The notes beneath the pieces were generated by a model. The model was not told where the DNA came from. It saw nothing but the letters and a program-made list of their open reading frames with translations, and did no database searches. Below, piece after piece: positions 4,532 through 7,006 of a stretch of DNA of 7,006 nucleotides; within the stretch, counting starts at the first letter, position 1, and each line of letters starts with the position of its first letter. The position numbers were made by a program, and so were the translations under genes. Source of the DNA: Aquificota bacterium (GTDB lineage: Bacteria > Aquificota > Aquificia > Aquificales > Hydrogenothermaceae); assembly GCA_013153295.1 (NCBI GenBank), contig JAADEV010000137.1, positions 1 through 7,006 of the forward strand. Direction: 5' to 3'.

Positions 4532-7003
4532 ATGTCTTCAGGGGAAATCCTTGCAAAAGCCCAATGCCCTTACTGTGGTGTTGGCTGTGGTTTAGAAATA
4601 TTCAAGGATAAAAAGGGCAGAATAAAAATAAGAGGTGATAAGGAACACCCTGCCACAGGTGGGGATTTGTGTCTAAAGCCGATACCATACCCTAAAGTTA
4701 TGGATATAGGAAGGGTTCCAGCCCCTTTATACAGGGAAAACAAAAACCAACAGTTTAGGGAGATTAGCTGGGAAGAGGCTTACAGCATAATAGCCAAAAA
4801 GCTAAAAGAAAATAAACCAGATGAAAACTACTTTTATATATCAGGACAGCTTACAACAGAGGACAGCTATGTTATAAACAAGTTTGTTAAAGGCTTTGTT
4901 AGAACAAATAATATAGACGCAAACTCAAGGCTTTGTATGGCTTCAGCTGTAATGGGATACAAACTGGCATTTGGTTCAGACGGACCCCCGGGAAGCTATG
5001 GTGATATAGATGACGCTGATGCCTTTATCTTTGCAGGTTCAAATGCAAGCTGGACACACCCGGTTTTATTTAAAAGGGTTTTAAACAGGAAAAAGGAACA
5101 CCCTGAGGCAAAGATAGTTGTTATAGACCCTGTATATACAGCTACAGCGGAGAAATCAGACCTGTGGATAGATATTAAACCGGGAACAGATACAGTCCTT
5201 TTTAACAGCGTTCTACACATACTACACAAAAAAGGTTGGATAGACTACCAGTTTATATCAAAACATACAGAAGGCTTTTGGGAGGCGGTAAAGGAGGCTG
5301 ATAAATACCCACCTGAGGTGGCATCAAAGATATGCCAGATAAAAGAGGCAAAAATATACCAACTTGCTGAGATTTACGCCTTTAGTAAAAAGGTTATCTC
5401 ATTTTGGACAATGGGCTTTAACCAGTCCTCAAACGGCACAATGAAAAATATATCCCTAATAAATGTCCACCTTGCCACAGGTAGGATTAACGAAAAAGGT
5501 TGTCCATTCTCACTAACAGGACAGCCTAACGCAATGGGTGGCAGGGAGGTAGGCTATCTGGTTAATGGATTACCGGGATACAGAGATGTTAGAAACCTTG
5601 CAGACAGAAGGTTTATGGAAAGTTTCTGGGGTATCCCAGAGGGTAGTATAAAGGAAAAACCGGGTATAACTATTGTGGAAGCGGTGGATAAGTTTATATC
5701 TGGGGATTTAAAACTAATATGGATAGTCTGCACCAACCCAGCGGTAACAATGCCAAACCTAAACAAATTCTGGAAGGCATTAAGGAACACATTTGTTATA
5801 GTTCAAGACGCCTACCTTACAGATACAGTTGATTACGCCAATCTGGTTTTACCTGCTACCCAGTGGGGTGAAAAGGAAGGGGTAATGACAGGTTCAGACA
5901 GGACAATAACCTACAACAAACCATTTACCCAGCCACCGCCACAGGCAAAAGACGACTGGCAGATATTCTGTAATGTGGCAAAGGAGTTAGGCTGGGGGGA
6001 CAGTTTTAACTACACAAAATCAGAGGATATATTTAACGAATATAAACAGACCACCAAAGGTAGGTTGTGTGATATATCAGACTGGGATTACAGCCAACTA
6101 CCGAAACAGTGGGGAGGTAAATGGCTTTATAAAGACAAAACCTTTCCAACAAAGTCAGGTAAAGCCCAGTTTAATGTAGCCAGATACACACCTCCACAGG
6201 ACAACACAGATTACCCCTATTCAACAATCCTTACAACAGGTAGAACAAAGAAACAGTGGCATACAATGACCAGAACAGGAAAAGCCCACGAGCTACTAAG
6301 GGGAGAGGCGGAGCCTTTTATTATGCTAAACGAAGAGGACGCATTTGAGCTTGGAATACTGGACAATGATTACATAAACATAAAGTCCGTTAGGGGACAG
6401 ATTTATATAAGGGCTAAAATAGGACAGATAAAAAAGGGGGTAGCCTTTGCACCGTTTGGATACGGAAAGATATACCACTTCCCAACAAATATCTTAGTAA
6501 ACGACAGTATAGACCCTATATCAAAAGAGCCTGAGCTAAAGTTTTCAGGGGTGTTTATTAAACCGAAAAAGAAAAGGATTTACAGACTGTCAGACAGTAT
6601 ATACTCAGCAGTTAAAGAAAATTACCCATCTGTGGAAAAGTTTTTAGACGACGCTATAGAAAGGGGGTATAAAAGGCTTAGTATAGAGGGTATAGAGGAT
6701 ATACCTACAGACACGGTGGAAAACCTAACTAAAACTATGAAAGAGCTGATAGATATATTTATAAACAACCCAACAGACTGGGAAAGGGCAAATCTACTAA
6801 ACGAAGAGATAGCCCAAATATACATAAAACTAAAGATTCAGCCACACCACCAGCAGGAGATAAGCCGTTCCTTCGCAAAGGCTATGGAAGAGATTTTTGA
6901 TATGGATAAAAAGATGGTTGAAAACTGGGAGTATACCCACAGCTTCCTCTCCCACAGCATCTTTGAGCAGGTAAAAAAACACTACGAAAACAAGAATTTG
7001 TAG
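4532..7003 (+). CDS. narB: assimilatory nitrate reductase, molybdopterin catalytic subunit, with C-terminal globin-like extension
   Basis: Reduces nitrate to nitrite in the cytoplasm with a Mo-bis(MGD) centre and one 4Fe-4S cluster. The 823-residue protein opens with the cluster motif C12-x2-C15-x3-C19-x27-C47. The molybdenum ligand is expected at C135 in NSRLCMASAV. A KPGTDTVLFN segment (217-226), TGQPNAMGGREVG (329-341) and a dinucleotide-binding C-terminal domain (about 563-677) complete a NarB/NasA enzyme. There is no Tat signal, which argues against periplasmic NapA. The usual core ends near residue 677; about 146 further residues follow, and 684-820 look globin-like (separate entry). 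The Cys-rich [2Fe-2S] C-terminus of Klebsiella-type NasA is absent, and no NasB/NasC partner is visible, so a ferredoxin donor as in cyanobacterial NarB is likely. The start follows an AAGGGGTG ribosome binding site, 12 bases after the transporter stop. NasA-type naming is equally possible. Confidence 0.92.
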   Translation: MSSGEILAKAQCPYCGVGCGLEIFKDKKGRIKIRGDKEHPATGGDLCLKPIPYPKVMDIGRVPAPLYRENKNQQFREISWEEAYSIIAKKLKENKPDENYFYISGQLTTEDSYVINKFVKGFVRTNNIDANSRLCMASAVMGYKLAFGSDGPPGSYGDIDDADAFIFAGSNASWTHPVLFKRVLNRKKEHPEAKIVVIDPVYTATAEKSDLWIDIKPGTDTVLFNSVLHILHKKGWIDYQFISKHTEGFWEAVKEADKYPPEVASKICQIKEAKIYQLAEIYAFSKKVISFWTMGFNQSSNGTMKNISLINVHLATGRINEKGCPFSLTGQPNAMGGREVGYLVNGLPGYRDVRNLADRRFMESFWGIPEGSIKEKPGITIVEAVDKFISGDLKLIWIVCTNPAVTMPNLNKFWKALRNTFVIVQDAYLTDTVDYANLVLPATQWGEKEGVMTGSDRTITYNKPFTQPPPQAKDDWQIFCNVAKELGWGDSFNYTKSEDIFNEYKQTTKGRLCDISDWDYSQLPKQWGGKWLYKDKTFPTKSGKAQFNVARYTPPQDNTDYPYSTILTTGRTKKQWHTMTRTGKAHELLRGEAEPFIMLNEEDAFELGILDNDYINIKSVRGQIYIRAKIGQIKKGVAFAPFGYGKIYHFPTNILVNDSIDPISKEPELKFSGVFIKPKKKRIYRLSDSIYSAVKENYPSVEKFLDDAIERGYKRLSIEGIEDIPTDTVENLTKTMKELIDIFINNPTDWERANLLNEEIAQIYIKLKIQPHHQQEISRSFAKAMEEIFDMDKKMVENWEYTHSFLSHSIFEQVKKHYENKNL
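6581..6991 (+). other. globin-like C-terminal domain within the nitrate reductase
   Basis: Residues 684-820, about the length of one globin, are predicted helical and follow the order of flavohemoglobin/Vitreoscilla-type globins. An A/B-helix-like stretch (IYSAVKENYPSVEKF then AIERGYKRL, 690-715) parallels the IxxxVPxLxxHxxxITxxFYxxLF pattern. An F/G region, IAQIYIKLKIQPHHQQEI (760-777), parallels IAxRHVxLGVxPEHYxxV. Then SFAKAMEEIFDMDKKMVENW (780-799) parallels the LLxAIxEVLG...AW block, with W799 at the conserved Trp. Tyr764 falls where the proximal heme histidine normally is, and no clear CD1 phenylalanine is seen. The domain may be heme-free, as in RsbR-type non-heme globins, or may bind heme unusually. 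A generic helical bundle is the alternative. Confidence 0.5.
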
Positions 7004-7006
7004 ACT

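Noticed and set aside
1652..6708. A 19-base exact repeat (GTATAGAGGATATACCTAC) at 1652-1670 and 6690-6708
   Set aside because: Both copies encode I-E-D-I-P-T in the frames of the two reductases. Shared codon preference explains it, and there is no further flanking identity.
4996..6825. Minus-strand open frames inside the nitrate reductase gene
   Set aside because: Short, without recognisable motifs, and fully opposite a conserved coding region, so treated as chance frames.
4532..7003. Periplasmic NapA or a formate dehydrogenase as the identity of the molybdopterin enzyme
   Set aside because: There is no Tat signal before the cluster motif, the Mo ligand context is a Cys as in nitrate reductases rather than selenocysteine, and the neighbours are a nitrate transporter and a nitrite reductase.

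Overview
The window reads as part of a thermophilic bacterial chromosome, most likely from the phylum Aquificota. The evidence is heavy use of AGA/AGG arginine and ATA isoleucine codons, Lys/Glu-rich proteins, tight gene spacing, and an assimilatory nitrate cluster built from a siroheme nitrite reductase, a NarK-type transporter and a single-subunit nitrate reductase. A normal RNase P RNA gene at the left edge points away from Aquifex-type lineages, which lack a recognisable rnpB, and towards Hydrogenothermaceae-like relatives such as Persephonella or Sulfurihydrogenibium. The genus is an inference.

Layout: bases 1-89 (minus strand) hold the 5' part of rnpB, with its own sigma70-type promoter. 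Bases 138-1163 (minus) encode a TrpD2/YbiB-like member of the anthranilate phosphoribosyltransferase fold. Bases 1167-1311 are a divergent control region. On the plus strand it carries a well-formed sigma54 -24/-12 promoter, an NtrC-like dyad about 98 bp upstream of the predicted start, and a second dyad just upstream of the -24 element. From 1312 to 7003 (plus) runs a three-gene operon with gaps of 1 and 12 bases: nitrite reductase (nirA-like), nitrate/nitrite transporter (narK/nasA-like MFS) and molybdopterin nitrate reductase (narB/nasA-like).

Together the plus-strand genes take up nitrate, reduce it to nitrite (Mo-bisMGD/4Fe-4S enzyme) and reduce nitrite to ammonium (siroheme/4Fe-4S enzyme), all in the cytoplasm. 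Control by sigma54 and an NtrC-family activator would fit nitrogen-limitation regulation.

The unusual part is the C-termini. The nitrite reductase carries about 120 extra residues, whose last ~80 look like the C-lobe of a Ser/Thr protein kinase without any catalytic core. The nitrate reductase carries about 140 extra residues that read like a globin domain in which the proximal heme histidine position is tyrosine. Both calls come from reading the sequence by eye and need profile and structure tests.
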